From a bacterium (GTDB lineage: Bacteria > Babelota > Babeliae > Babelales > RVW-14): a stretch of 12,457 bases of DNA. The notes under the pieces are model-generated. The model saw nothing but the letters and a program-made list of their open reading frames with translations, made no database searches and was not told the DNA's origin. Position numbers and translations under genes: made by a program. The stretch covers positions 1 to 12,457 of the forward strand of contig JAUIHA010000010.1 of the NCBI GenBank assembly GCA_030432505.1, written 5' to 3'. Shown piece after piece: positions 6,211 through 12,424 of this stretch; positions within the stretch are counted from its first letter, which is position 1, and each line of letters opens with the position of its first letter.

Positions 6211-6885
6211 CTAAGCGTGATTTTTTAGTTTTTTGCTATAAGTAGAAGCTGCTAATTTTACTGCTGCACTGAGTGCAAGGTAGGTAAGGTAACCACCCAA
6301 AGCAAATGCAAGACGCTCAAGAGCAACTACAGGAATAAGCGCCAACCATTGAGCTGGTGCCATAGGTGCATAGTAAAGCCACATAACGCTTCCAAGGGCA
6401 TGTGCAATAAATGTGCTGCTCAAAGCGGTTAAGAACATTGAGCGAATGCCGAAGAGTTGGAGCTTGAAAATAACCATTGGAATTAACCAGTAAGCACTGT
6501 AGAGTCCTGCTTGCCCACCAATAGAGTGAGTAAGGAAGAGCATCATGCACGCTAAAGGAATGAGTACTTGCAGGGTTCCACCGAGTAACATATTTGTGGC
6601 ATTGCGTTTTTCAGAAGTTGCAACAGACCAGTTAAGCGCTGAGAAGAAGGTTGGAATGCCAAATGTTACGGCATTCAAGCCAAGGAGGCTTTTAGCGAAA
6701 AAGAATCCACCAAGTTGGATCAGTCCGCCAAATGCACCTGCTAGAGGTAAAAGCATTGAGGCGATGCTAAATGATGACGTCTGTGTGCCCCAAACAAAGC
6801 TGAATTTTATACCAGTGGTAATCAACGCAAGCATTATAATAAGGCTTGGAACTATTATCTTTTTATATGCTTTCTGATCGAACAT
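6211..6885 (-). CDS. Multipass inner-membrane protein of unknown function, 224 aa
   Basis: Start chosen at 6885 (MFDQKAYKKI), where AGGAGGG lies seven bases upstream; a frame extending to 6933 would place that ribosome site inside the gene. After a short cationic N-terminus the protein has about six or seven hydrophobic segments. These include IIVPSLIIMLALITTGI, a Gly-rich LLPLAGAFGGLIQLGG, FGIPTFFSAL, MLLGGTLQVLIPLACMML and, near the end, FALGGYLTYLALSAAV. It ends in a Lys-rich tail (YSKKLKNHA). Size, hydrophobicity and Gly content recall the substrate-binding S components of ECF vitamin transporters, but I see no family signature, so this is only a suggestion. It is a single-gene unit with its own terminator, and runs divergently from thyX. 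Confidence 0.75.
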   Translation of the reverse strand: MFDQKAYKKIIVPSLIIMLALITTGIKFSFVWGTQTSSFSIASMLLPLAGAFGGLIQLGGFFFAKSLLGLNAVTFGIPTFFSALNWSVATSEKRNATNMLLGGTLQVLIPLACMMLFLTHSIGGQAGLYSAYWLIPMVIFKLQLFGIRSMFLTALSSTFIAHALGSVMWLYYAPMAPAQWLALIPVVALERLAFALGGYLTYLALSAAVKLAASTYSKKLKNHA

Positions 6886-6911
6886 TTTCGACCCTCCTCT
6901 ATTTAAATGGT

Positions 6912-6931
6912 TAATCTTATTAAAGATTATC
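6912..6931 (-). promoter_or_regulatory. Operator-like dyad overlapping a -10 box of the membrane protein gene
   Basis: TAATCTT (6912-6918) and AAGATTA (6923-6929) are perfect 7-bp inverted arms around a 4-base centre. On the minus strand the upstream arm overlaps GATAAT (6931-6926), a 5/6 match to a -10 box. No good -35 box is visible. A dimeric repressor bound here would block transcription of the membrane protein gene. The dyad lies in the 185-base gap to thyX, which holds no gene. Confidence 0.35.
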
Positions 6932-7021
6932 ATGCTTCATTATTTTTGACTATATTCTTATTTTTTATGCCGGAATTTTGATCCTGAAAATTCATTTGCA
7001 GCTTGCGTGTTTTATGGTACA

Positions 7022-7049
7022 TTTTCATCAATTGTTAGCATAGGATAAT
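7022..7049 (+). promoter_or_regulatory. Candidate promoter of the thyX-dcd operon
   Basis: TTTTCA (7022-7027, 4/6 to the -35 box) and GATAAT (7044-7049, 5/6 to the -10 box) are 16 bases apart. Transcription would begin close to 7056, giving an unusually short leader before the ATG at 7071. Alternative boxes further upstream (TTGACT near 6946) have no matching -10. Confidence 0.35.
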
Positions 7050-7070
7050 TTTACTCTGGGGGTTTACCCG

Positions 7071-7784
7071 ATGAATAAAAATAAATTATTTGTAGAAGAT
7101 AATATTGGTTTTATTGAGCTTTTAGAAGTCTTTGGTGACGACTTAACCGTTGTGAATGCAGCACGTGTTTCATTTCACAAAGAGTCACACATGGAGCCAG
7201 TGTCTGATCAGGAAGGTGGTGTTGTTGCGTATCAACTTTCAGAGCGTGATACTAAGTTGATTAACTTTCTCGCCAAGCACGATCACGTTACACCATTTTT
7301 TCATCCTATGATTCGCTTTCGTATTAAAATGCCAATTTATGTTGTACGTGAATGGTATCGTCATACTATTGGTTTTGCTCGTAACGAAGTATCACGACGT
7401 TATGTAACAGATGATATTGAATGCTTTATTCCTAAAGAGCTTCGTAAGCGAGATAAAGATGTTAAGCAAGGTTCAAGTAAAGAAATTCTTGAAAACAATT
7501 CTGCGATTACGCAAGAAATGAAAAAATATTGTGAGGATGCTGTTACCTATTACAACCGTCTTCTTGATGATGGTTTATGTCCAGAGCAAGCACGTGGAGT
7601 GTTACCACAAAATATGTACACGGAGTTTATTGAAACAGCAAGTTTAGCGGCATATGCTCGTCTTGTTCATCTTCGTACACATCCGACAGCACAAAAAGAA
7701 ATTCGTGATTATGCACAGCATATTTCAAAATTACTTGAAAAAGATTTCCCAGTTTCATGGCTTGCATTAACGCAATATAAATAA
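7071..7784 (+). CDS. thyX: Flavin-dependent thymidylate synthase, 237 aa
   Basis: Methylates dUMP to dTMP using methylene-tetrahydrofolate, with FAD and NADPH as redox partners; it replaces ThyA. The family signature region is at 97-111 (RHTIGFARNEVSRRY). The usual motif is RHR-x7-S, but here it reads RHT with eight residues before the Ser, so Thr99 replaces Arg and the loop is one residue longer. The following NEVSRRY and the C-terminal block ARGVLPQNMYTEFIETASL (174-192), with Arg175 and LRTHPTAQKEIRDYA (201-215), are otherwise typical. A KRDKD-rich insert near 125-140 is loosely conserved. Shine-Dalgarno is GGGGG (7058-7062), eight bases from the ATG, followed by TTTACCC, which could form a tiny stem over it. 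Dcd follows 18 bases later, so dTMP synthesis is co-transcribed. Confidence 0.93.
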   Translation: MNKNKLFVEDNIGFIELLEVFGDDLTVVNAARVSFHKESHMEPVSDQEGGVVAYQLSERDTKLINFLAKHDHVTPFFHPMIRFRIKMPIYVVREWYRHTIGFARNEVSRRYVTDDIECFIPKELRKRDKDVKQGSSKEILENNSAITQEMKKYCEDAVTYYNRLLDDGLCPEQARGVLPQNMYTEFIETASLAAYARLVHLRTHPTAQKEIRDYAQHISKLLEKDFPVSWLALTQYK

Positions 7785-7802
7785 AAAAAGAAAGTAGAAA
7801 AA

Positions 7803-8375
7803 ATGAGCATTAGACCAGATTTTAAAATTCGTGAAATGGTTGAAAAGTATAATATGATTGAACCATTTTGCGACAATCAAGTTCGTAAAGTTGATGCCAA
7901 TGGTGACAAAGTAATCAGTTATGGTCTTTCAAGTTATGGCTATGACATTCGTGTATCAAATGAATTCAAAATTTTTACGAATGTTCACAATTCAATTATT
8001 GATCCTAAAAATTTTCATGACGATTCATTTGTAGAAATCAAGCGTGATATTTGTGTCGTTCCACCAAATTCATTTGCACTTGCGCGAAGCGTTGAATACT
8101 TTAGAATTCCTCGCAATGTTTTGACGGTGTGTCTTGGTAAGTCAACCTATGCGCGTTGCGGTATCATTGTAAACGTAACACCATTTGAGCCTGAGTGGGA
8201 AGGTCACGTTACGCTTGAAATTTCAAATACGACACCACTCCCTGCAATGATTTATGCAAATGAGGGTATTGCACAAGTACTTTTCTTTGAGTCACCAGAA
8301 GTGTGCGAAGTTTCGTATGCTGACAGAAAAGGTAAGTATATGGGGCAAACGGGTATTACGCTTCCACGCATGTAA
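7803..8375 (+). CDS. dcd: dCTP deaminase, 190 aa
   Basis: Deaminates dCTP to dUTP, feeding dUMP to ThyX after dUTPase action. Visible features: [14 protein letters not shown] (39-52), [18 protein letters not shown] (86-103), [10 protein letters not shown] (112-121, with the expected Ser114 and Arg118), [14 protein letters not shown] (129-142, catalytic Glu139 in TLEIS) and [14 protein letters not shown] (145-158). The C-terminal block [14 protein letters not shown] (176-189) closes over the nucleotide. Length and motif order are complete. At the position where E. coli Dcd has Ala in HVTAH, this protein reads NVTPF. I cannot exclude a bifunctional dCTP deaminase/dUTPase, which would explain the absence of a dut gene nearby. 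The Shine-Dalgarno site is weak (GAAAG), consistent with translation following on from thyX. Confidence 0.94.
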   Translation: MSIRPDFKIREMVEKYNMIEPFCDNQVRKVDANGDKVISYGLSSYGYDIRVSNEFKIFTNVHNSIIDPKNFHDDSFVEIKRDICVVPPNSFALARSVEYFRIPRNVLTVCLGKSTYARCGIIVNVTPFEPEWEGHVTLEISNTTPLPAMIYANEGIAQVLFFESPEVCEVSYADRKGKYMGQTGITLPRM

Positions 8376-8392
8376 TTTTTGAGGAGAATAAG

Positions 8393-8857
8393 ATGAAGAG
8401 ATTTTTAGTTGCATTTTTATTCGGTATTACTGCTTCGAGTTTTGTTTTTAGCTGTATGCCTGGAGCTGCTGAGGAGTGGATACAACAGTCTTCTGAAGGG
8501 CAGGAGCAGGATATTGGAGAGTATTGGGAAGAGCAGCAGTGGGATGATGTAACGTACAGAGACCCTGAGAAGTTTTCATTACATGATCCAGTTGGTTCAT
8601 GCAATCGAGCTCTTTCTAATATAAAAACATACTACGATTTGCAGCAACGTCTTCAGTTTGGATCACAAAAAGAATTTGATCACATAGCTCTTTTTATCAG
8701 TGGTAATTGCCCTAAAAAACATGTATTGTCAAAATTATTGGTTAATGCTGCAATGTGGCGTAAAGACAATGAAGCAAGCTGTCAATCAGGCTGGGATGCA
8801 GAAGGTGAGTATCATGCAGGAGCTGACGCTAAAAGAGGTAATGGAGAAGCACTTTAA
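8393..8857 (+). CDS. Small exported Cys-containing protein, possibly a lipoprotein, 154 aa
   Basis: Not recognised. GAGGAG (8381-8386) is six bases before the ATG, and the gene starts 17 bases after dcd, so it belongs to the thyX operon. Residues 1-20 are a signal peptide (KRFLVAFLFGITASSFVFS) followed by Cys21; VFSC is a loose lipobox with Phe at -2, so lipid attachment is possible but not certain. Residues 26-61 are strongly acidic and Trp-rich. The rest is probably helical, with Cys70, Cys106 and Cys130 each in a [GS]-[SN]-C-like setting that could form disulfides. The C-terminal part is Gly/Ala/Glu-rich. Nothing links it chemically to dTMP synthesis; the linkage may be only transcriptional. 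Confidence 0.72.
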   Translation: MKRFLVAFLFGITASSFVFSCMPGAAEEWIQQSSEGQEQDIGEYWEEQQWDDVTYRDPEKFSLHDPVGSCNRALSNIKTYYDLQQRLQFGSQKEFDHIALFISGNCPKKHVLSKLLVNAAMWRKDNEASCQSGWDAEGEYHAGADAKRGNGEAL

Positions 8858-8882
8858 TTTTAGAAAATAACTGTTATAAGAT

Positions 8883-8911
8883 GAGAGCCTAGCAATGGGC
8901 TCTCTTTTTTT
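8883..8911 (+). terminator. Intrinsic terminator of the thyX operon
   Basis: GAGAGCC (8883-8889) pairs with GGCTCTC (8898-8904), extended by a T-G wobble (8890 with 8897), around a 6-nt loop. A run of seven T (8905-8911) follows. It lies only 14 bases before the next ATG at 8926. A possible extended -10 box (TG, one base, then TATAAG at 8875-8880) just upstream could start a transcript within the hairpin. Confidence 0.85.
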
Positions 8912-8925
8912 ATGAGGAAGTTAAT

Positions 8926-9276
8926 ATGAAAAAAATAATCTTTTTTCTTGTAATGCTATTTATTTCGAAGAACGTTTTTTGTTGTGTGCGAGAGGAAATA
9001 TCTGATGATCTTTTTGATAGTAGATTGAAAGAAACGATTTCATTATTTCAGCAAGGTGATTATAGTGCACTTGGTAAATTTGAGCATCTTTTAAATCATG
9101 CGAATACACATTTTTCTAAATCTATAGCAAGAAGAAAACTTGTAATCGAGACTATTTGTACGCTTATTGAAAATGAGAGAAGTGAGGTTTGTTTGAGATC
9201 TGCATGTATAAAATTGGTATTGCGATTTGTGCAAGATGAAGTTAGAAAACGAGATCTGATTTATTGGATCGAGTAG
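8926..9276 (+). CDS. Small exported protein of unknown family, 116 aa
   Basis: Not recognised. Shine-Dalgarno AGGA (8915-8918) is seven bases before the ATG. The N-terminus KKIIFFLVMLFISKNVF ends at Cys19-Cys20 and is a clear signal peptide; the site is not a good lipobox. The mature part (about 96 residues) looks wholly helical, with alternating hydrophobic positions such as LKETISLFQQGDYSALGKF (34-52), suggestive of a short helical-repeat (TPR- or HEAT-like) fold, but too short to be sure. Cys78, Cys89 and Cys94 could be disulfide partners. It follows the thyX-operon terminator directly and probably forms a two-gene unit with the next gene, 47 bases downstream. Confidence 0.65.
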   Translation: MKKIIFFLVMLFISKNVFCCVREEISDDLFDSRLKETISLFQQGDYSALGKFEHLLNHANTHFSKSIARRKLVIETICTLIENERSEVCLRSACIKLVLRFVQDEVRKRDLIYWIE

Positions 9277-9323
9277 ATCAGCTTAGACTTAGCATTGAGA
9301 AGTGAGAAAGAGTAGGAGTTTTT

Positions 9324-9761
9324 ATGAAAAAAAAATATATTTTCTTTTTATCCCTATTTTTTTGTATGAGTCAACTTCATTGTGTACAAGAAGCATGGAG
9401 GAAATCTGATGCTAAAAAGTTATTATGCGCAACGGCAGAGGCACTTGTTAAGGCACGCCAAATAAAAAAAGTTAGTGATGTATTTGTTGAATTTGGTGTG
9501 GATACAATGTCTGCAAATAGGCTAGAGCAGTTGCTCACAATAGTGAGTCGTCTAGAGGATAAATTTGACCCATCAGCAAAATGCTCATTGGCACTAGAAA
9601 AGCTTTGGATTAAAAACGTTGAGAAACATGAAGATTTTCATTCTGAACAAGAAAAAATAAGAATTCAGTTAAGAAGAACTCAAACAAAAGATGACCAGTT
9701 AAGGCCTAATCGTCAACCATATTATAAGTCTGGATTGAAGGGAAGGCAGCAAAATTTTTAA
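9324..9761 (+). CDS. Small exported basic protein of unknown family, 145 aa
   Basis: Not recognised. AGGAG (9314-9318) is five bases before the ATG. Residues 1-20 (KKKYIFFLSLFFCMSQLHC) form a signal peptide ending at Cys20, without a proper lipobox. Residues 25-100 appear helical; residues 105-145 are charged, Gln/Arg/Lys-rich and probably disordered, ending GRQQNF. Like the two genes before it, it encodes a short preprotein with Cys at the expected cleavage point, but the mature sequences share no obvious motif. It ends at a strong bidirectional terminator. Confidence 0.68.
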   Translation: MKKKYIFFLSLFFCMSQLHCVQEAWRKSDAKKLLCATAEALVKARQIKKVSDVFVEFGVDTMSANRLEQLLTIVSRLEDKFDPSAKCSLALEKLWIKNVEKHEDFHSEQEKIRIQLRRTQTKDDQLRPNRQPYYKSGLKGRQQNF

Positions 9762-9771
9762 ATAGCGCTAT

Positions 9772-9804
9772 GAAAAAGGCCTTCCAACTTGAAAGGCCTT
9801 TTTC
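9772..9804. terminator. Bidirectional terminator between convergent genes
   Basis: GAAAAAGGCCTT (9772-9783) and AAGGCCTTTTTC (9793-9804) make a perfect 12-bp stem with a 9-nt loop. T-rich tails follow on both strands (TTTTTCTATTTTTC on plus, CCTTTTTCATAG on minus). The last base overlaps the stop codon of the EamA-type transporter gene. Confidence 0.88.
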
Positions 9805-10760
9805 TATTTTTCAAAGTTTCGTTCACACTCTTCTAAATCAGAGTTATCATCAACGTCATCTTTTTTATCTTTTATTGCTCTGAGTTCTTCAGAGTAGAAA
9901 AGAATGAAACCAACAATAACGAGTCCTCCTGATGCATATGCATCCCAGTTAATTGCTTCACCAAAGTAAAACCAACTGGTTACTGCTGCGGAAACTGGTG
10001 CAAAAAGACCACCAAGTGAAAGCAGTGTTGCTGAGTAAATTCTAAGGAGTACCGCATACAGGTTGTAGCAAATTAAATTTGTAATCAAAATAATTAATGC
10101 GAGCCAGAAGAAGAAGTGGTATGGATCATTAATTGTTTGTGATGACTCAAGACCAAACGATGTTCCAAGTGCTAACACACCACCAATGAGCATATTCAAA
10201 CCATTAATGCGTGCTGGTGAAATGCTATTGTGAAGAACAAGACGCTTCATAACAACCCAACCATAACTAAAGCAGGTCACTGAAGCAAGCATAGCTATTT
10301 CAGGCCATGATAAAAATCCAAAACTATGCATTGCTTGTTCGCTTGGTGTTTGTTGAGCAATAAGCAGTGGTACAACGCTACTTACACCAATGACAAGACC
10401 AACAGCTTTTTTCCAGGTCATTTTCTCACTGAAGAAAAGGTAGGAAAACAAGTAAGCTGCAAATGGTTGAATGTTATAAAGCAAAGCAGTTTTTGTTACT
10501 GGCAAAAACTTGAGTGACCAATAACGCAACACATATGGTAAGTAGATACCAACAACGGCGATTTGCAAAATGTACCACATCGCTTTGGCATCAATTTTAA
10601 CTTTGTTTTTTACAAAGAATGCTGAATAGGCACCAAGTATGGTACCAGCTATAATCATACGAATACCAATAACAAAAATTGGATTTGCAAAATTAATAAG
10701 AATTTTACTTATAGTAAACGTGCAGCCGTATAAGGCATGCATCAAAACGATAAGAAACAT
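9804..10760 (-). CDS. EamA/DMT-family transporter, 318 aa
   Basis: A ten-helix inner-membrane carrier of the drug/metabolite transporter superfamily; members export or import amino acids, nucleotide-related compounds and other metabolites, and the substrate cannot be told from sequence. Two tandem EamA repeats are visible: about 1-135, starting HALYGCTFTISKILINFANP with IRMIIAG, then YNIQPFAAYLFSYLFFSEKMTWKK; and about 145-295, with the second-repeat hallmark LGGLFAPVSAAVTSWFYFGEAINW. The Glu-bearing F-x-E motifs at the end of each repeat (SEKMTW, GEAINW) are typical. An acidic, probably cytosolic tail (about 296-318, KDKKDDVDDNSDLEE) is longer than usual. The Shine-Dalgarno site is poor (GGGG about seven bases away), so M8 is an alternative start. 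A possible structured leader lies upstream. Confidence 0.88.
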   Translation of the reverse strand: MFLIVLMHALYGCTFTISKILINFANPIFVIGIRMIIAGTILGAYSAFFVKNKVKIDAKAMWYILQIAVVGIYLPYVLRYWSLKFLPVTKTALLYNIQPFAAYLFSYLFFSEKMTWKKAVGLVIGVSSVVPLLIAQQTPSEQAMHSFGFLSWPEIAMLASVTCFSYGWVVMKRLVLHNSISPARINGLNMLIGGVLALGTSFGLESSQTINDPYHFFFWLALIILITNLICYNLYAVLLRIYSATLLSLGGLFAPVSAAVTSWFYFGEAINWDAYASGGLVIVGFILFYSEELRAIKDKKDDVDDNSDLEECERNFEK

Positions 10761-10842
10761 TTCTGCCCCAACCTCAAAGTAATAAGCTTCAGTAAATCTA
10801 ATATATTATGAAAGCTTGATGATAAAACGTTGTAGTTACAAT

Positions 10843-10944
10843 AAAAAAGCCAATCCAGGTACTATCAAACCAAGATAAATACTATTTGTGTATTTTTAGG
10901 ACTGGACACTACTCTCTCCAGGTTGGGATAACCCCGACCGTGTA
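10843..10944 (-). ncRNA. Candidate structured leader or small RNA upstream of the EamA gene
   Basis: Predicted transcript of about 100 nt from the promoter at 10951-10959 to a U6 tract (10848-10843). Hairpin A pairs GGU/GGG (10939-10937, 10935-10933) with CCC/ACC (10927-10925, 10923-10921) around one C-A mismatch. Hairpin B pairs CUGGA (10921-10917) with UCCAG (10906-10902) around a 10-nt purine-rich loop. The same 3' segment, CCAGUCC (10905-10899), can instead pair with GGAUUGG (10856-10850) over seven positions, right before CUUUUUU. Hairpin B and the terminator-like stem exclude each other, as in an attenuator or riboswitch. The terminator stem would close a long 42-nt loop, so a simple terminator of the TolC gene is an alternative. 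I recognise no known riboswitch class. Another 82 bases, with no gene, separate it from the transporter ATG. Confidence 0.35.
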
Positions 10945-10950
10945 AGATGC

Positions 10951-10959
10951 ATTATAGCA
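10951..10959 (-). promoter_or_regulatory. Extended -10 promoter overlapping the end of the TolC-family gene
   Basis: The minus strand reads TGCTATAAT (10959-10951): a perfect -10 box with the TGn extension. The TAA stop codon of the TolC-family gene (10954-10952) lies inside the box. The -35 region is weak (TGGCTA, 17 bases upstream), as is usual for extended -10 promoters. Transcription would begin near 10944. Confidence 0.5.
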
Positions 10960-12280
10960 CAACACTCAACGGATAGCCACACTTAAATAATAATTCGCGT
11001 TTTTTAATTGCCAAATTGACTTGTTGATTGATCCAATCAAACTGTGCCTTGTCCCAAGTTGCTTGTGCATTTTTAAACGTGACGGGTGAAATAAGTCCAG
11101 CTGAAAGTTCCTGTTTGCGCAACGTGAACTCATTGCGTGAACGTTCGTAAGAAAAATTTTGTGATCGAAGACGGGTATAAGCTTGGGAAAGTTGGTGATA
11201 AGTTGTTTCAACTTCAGATTTTATTGCCTGTTCAGTTGATTGCTTAGCAAGGATAGCTTCTAACTTATTTGCATTAATCCGTTCTGTTTCATAATCACTT
11301 TTGATATCAAGAAACGGAAATGAAATAGTTCCTCCAATACTCTGTGTTATACGCTGAGGTTGTGTTAGTGTGCCAATATGATTTACATATGAGGTTTCAG
11401 CGCTAATACTGAGTTTTGGAAGATTCGATTTAGTTGATAGTTCATAAGTTCTTTGTAGTTCTCTAATTCGGTGTTCACGTTCTTGTATTTCAGGTCGGTT
11501 GCGCATTGATAGTTTTTGGTAATATGAAAGAGGCTTGAGGGTAAGTTGTGGAGAATTATTCCAGGCAACTGTTGTTATTTGTCTCGTATTAGTTTTTGTA
11601 TCAGGATTAATATTCAGATTAATAGTATATCCCGTTAAAAACGCCAAGCGTTTTTCAAAAATTGATGCTGCATCTTTATATAGATGTACTGTTGAAATAT
11701 TATTAGCATGGGTTTCTACTTCTGTTAACCAATTATTTTTATCAATTAATTCTAACTTATTTTGATGTGCTGCTCTGCCATATGCTGCTTGTGTTGACTT
11801 ATGGAGAGAGAGAATTTGATCATGTTGTTGTTGTATACGCCAACATTCAAGAAAAGTTGTTTCAGTTTCAAATTGGACATTGTTTTCTTCTACTTTCTTT
11901 TGATATCGGGCAATACTTGTTGCTTCATGGGCACGCTTTGCCTGAAGTTGTGGCCCATCAAATGCATAGACTAGCTGCCTTCCTGAAATGCCGGTTGTTG
12001 AAATTGCATGTCGTTCTCCTCGTACAGCCCTGACGTCTGAACTGAGCGAAACGAGAGGATAGTAACCTGCCCATGCTTCACCTTCGCCAAACTTACGTGC
12101 TTGTATGAGTTGGTTGAACATAAGAATACTTGGTTTGTGCTTGCGTGCTTGCTTTACCACTTGTTGCATCGTGAGTGACTTGAGAGGTTTGTTTTTTATG
12201 ATAAGTTTTTTCTTTCCTTTCTTTCCTGCAAGTGTTGTGAGGAAGAAGAAGGAAAAGATAATAATAAAATAGTTCTTCAT
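10952..12280 (-). CDS. TolC-family outer membrane efflux protein, 442 aa
   Basis: Trimeric outer-membrane channel subunit that serves efflux pumps or type I secretion. GAGGA lies upstream at normal spacing. Residues 1-18 are a signal peptide (YFIIIFSFFFLTTLA). Two OEP repeats are visible. The first is about 36-220, with LTMQQVVKQARKHKPSI, then the family's A-x-x-x-x-PLVSLSSDV strand at 71-82 and long helices. The second is about 250-435, with RPEIQEREHRI (262-272), LPKLSISAETS (287-297), SFPFLD (320-325) and QELSAGLISPVTF (390-402), the usual [LV]-x-G-x-[IV]-[ST] element. Length is normal for the family. An odd point is the run GKKGKKKLIIKNKPLK directly after the signal peptide. No periplasmic adaptor or inner-membrane pump gene is in view, so the partner is unknown; the EamA gene downstream works by a different mechanism. 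Confidence 0.88.
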   Translation of the reverse strand: MKNYFIIIFSFFFLTTLAGKKGKKKLIIKNKPLKSLTMQQVVKQARKHKPSILMFNQLIQARKFGEGEAWAGYYPLVSLSSDVRAVRGERHAISTTGISGRQLVYAFDGPQLQAKRAHEATSIARYQKKVEENNVQFETETTFLECWRIQQQHDQILSLHKSTQAAYGRAAHQNKLELIDKNNWLTEVETHANNISTVHLYKDAASIFEKRLAFLTGYTINLNINPDTKTNTRQITTVAWNNSPQLTLKPLSYYQKLSMRNRPEIQEREHRIRELQRTYELSTKSNLPKLSISAETSYVNHIGTLTQPQRITQSIGGTISFPFLDIKSDYETERINANKLEAILAKQSTEQAIKSEVETTYHQLSQAYTRLRSQNFSYERSRNEFTLRKQELSAGLISPVTFKNAQATWDKAQFDWINQQVNLAIKKRELLFKCGYPLSVVL

Positions 12281-12300
12281 TGTACTTTCCTCTGAATAAA

Positions 12301-12424
12301 GAACCCTTCGACAGGCTCAGGGTGAGCGTTTTATTTTTATTTTGATGTTTTTACGCTCATGCTTCCTGTCCGTCGTAGCCACCTGGGCGTAGTCGGGAGC
12401 TTGTCGAAGCATACGCATGAGCAT
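12301..12424. repeat. Palindromic intergenic repeat (REP/MITE-like)
   Basis: CTTCGACAGGCTC (12306-12318) and GAGCTTGTCGAAG (12397-12409) pair over 13 positions with one G-T wobble. Inside and overlapping are TGAGCGT (12323-12329) with ACGCTCA (12353-12359), GCTCATGC (12355-12362) with GCATGAGC (12415-12422), and ATGCTTC (12359-12365) with GAAGCAT (12406-12412). The GC-rich, nested inverted arms stand out from the AT-rich surroundings. CTTCGACA-x-GCTC cores are familiar from dispersed intergenic repeats in many bacterial genomes. It sits in the leader region of the TolC-family gene; the remainder of 12281-12457 holds no gene. Confidence 0.6.

Noticed and set aside
6886..6933. Extended start of the membrane protein at 6933
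   Set aside because: AGGAGGG at ideal spacing supports 6885; the extension crosses the operator-like dyad and the ribosome site itself.
10899..10944. tRNA or SRP RNA in the gap before the EamA gene
   Set aside because: The hairpins do not make a cloverleaf, there is no T-loop consensus or CCA end, and the GGAAG/GAAGCAG core of small SRP RNA is absent.
11383..12033. Several short open frames opposite or inside the TolC-like gene
   Set aside because: All are shadows of a gene with full family motifs, and none has a ribosome site.
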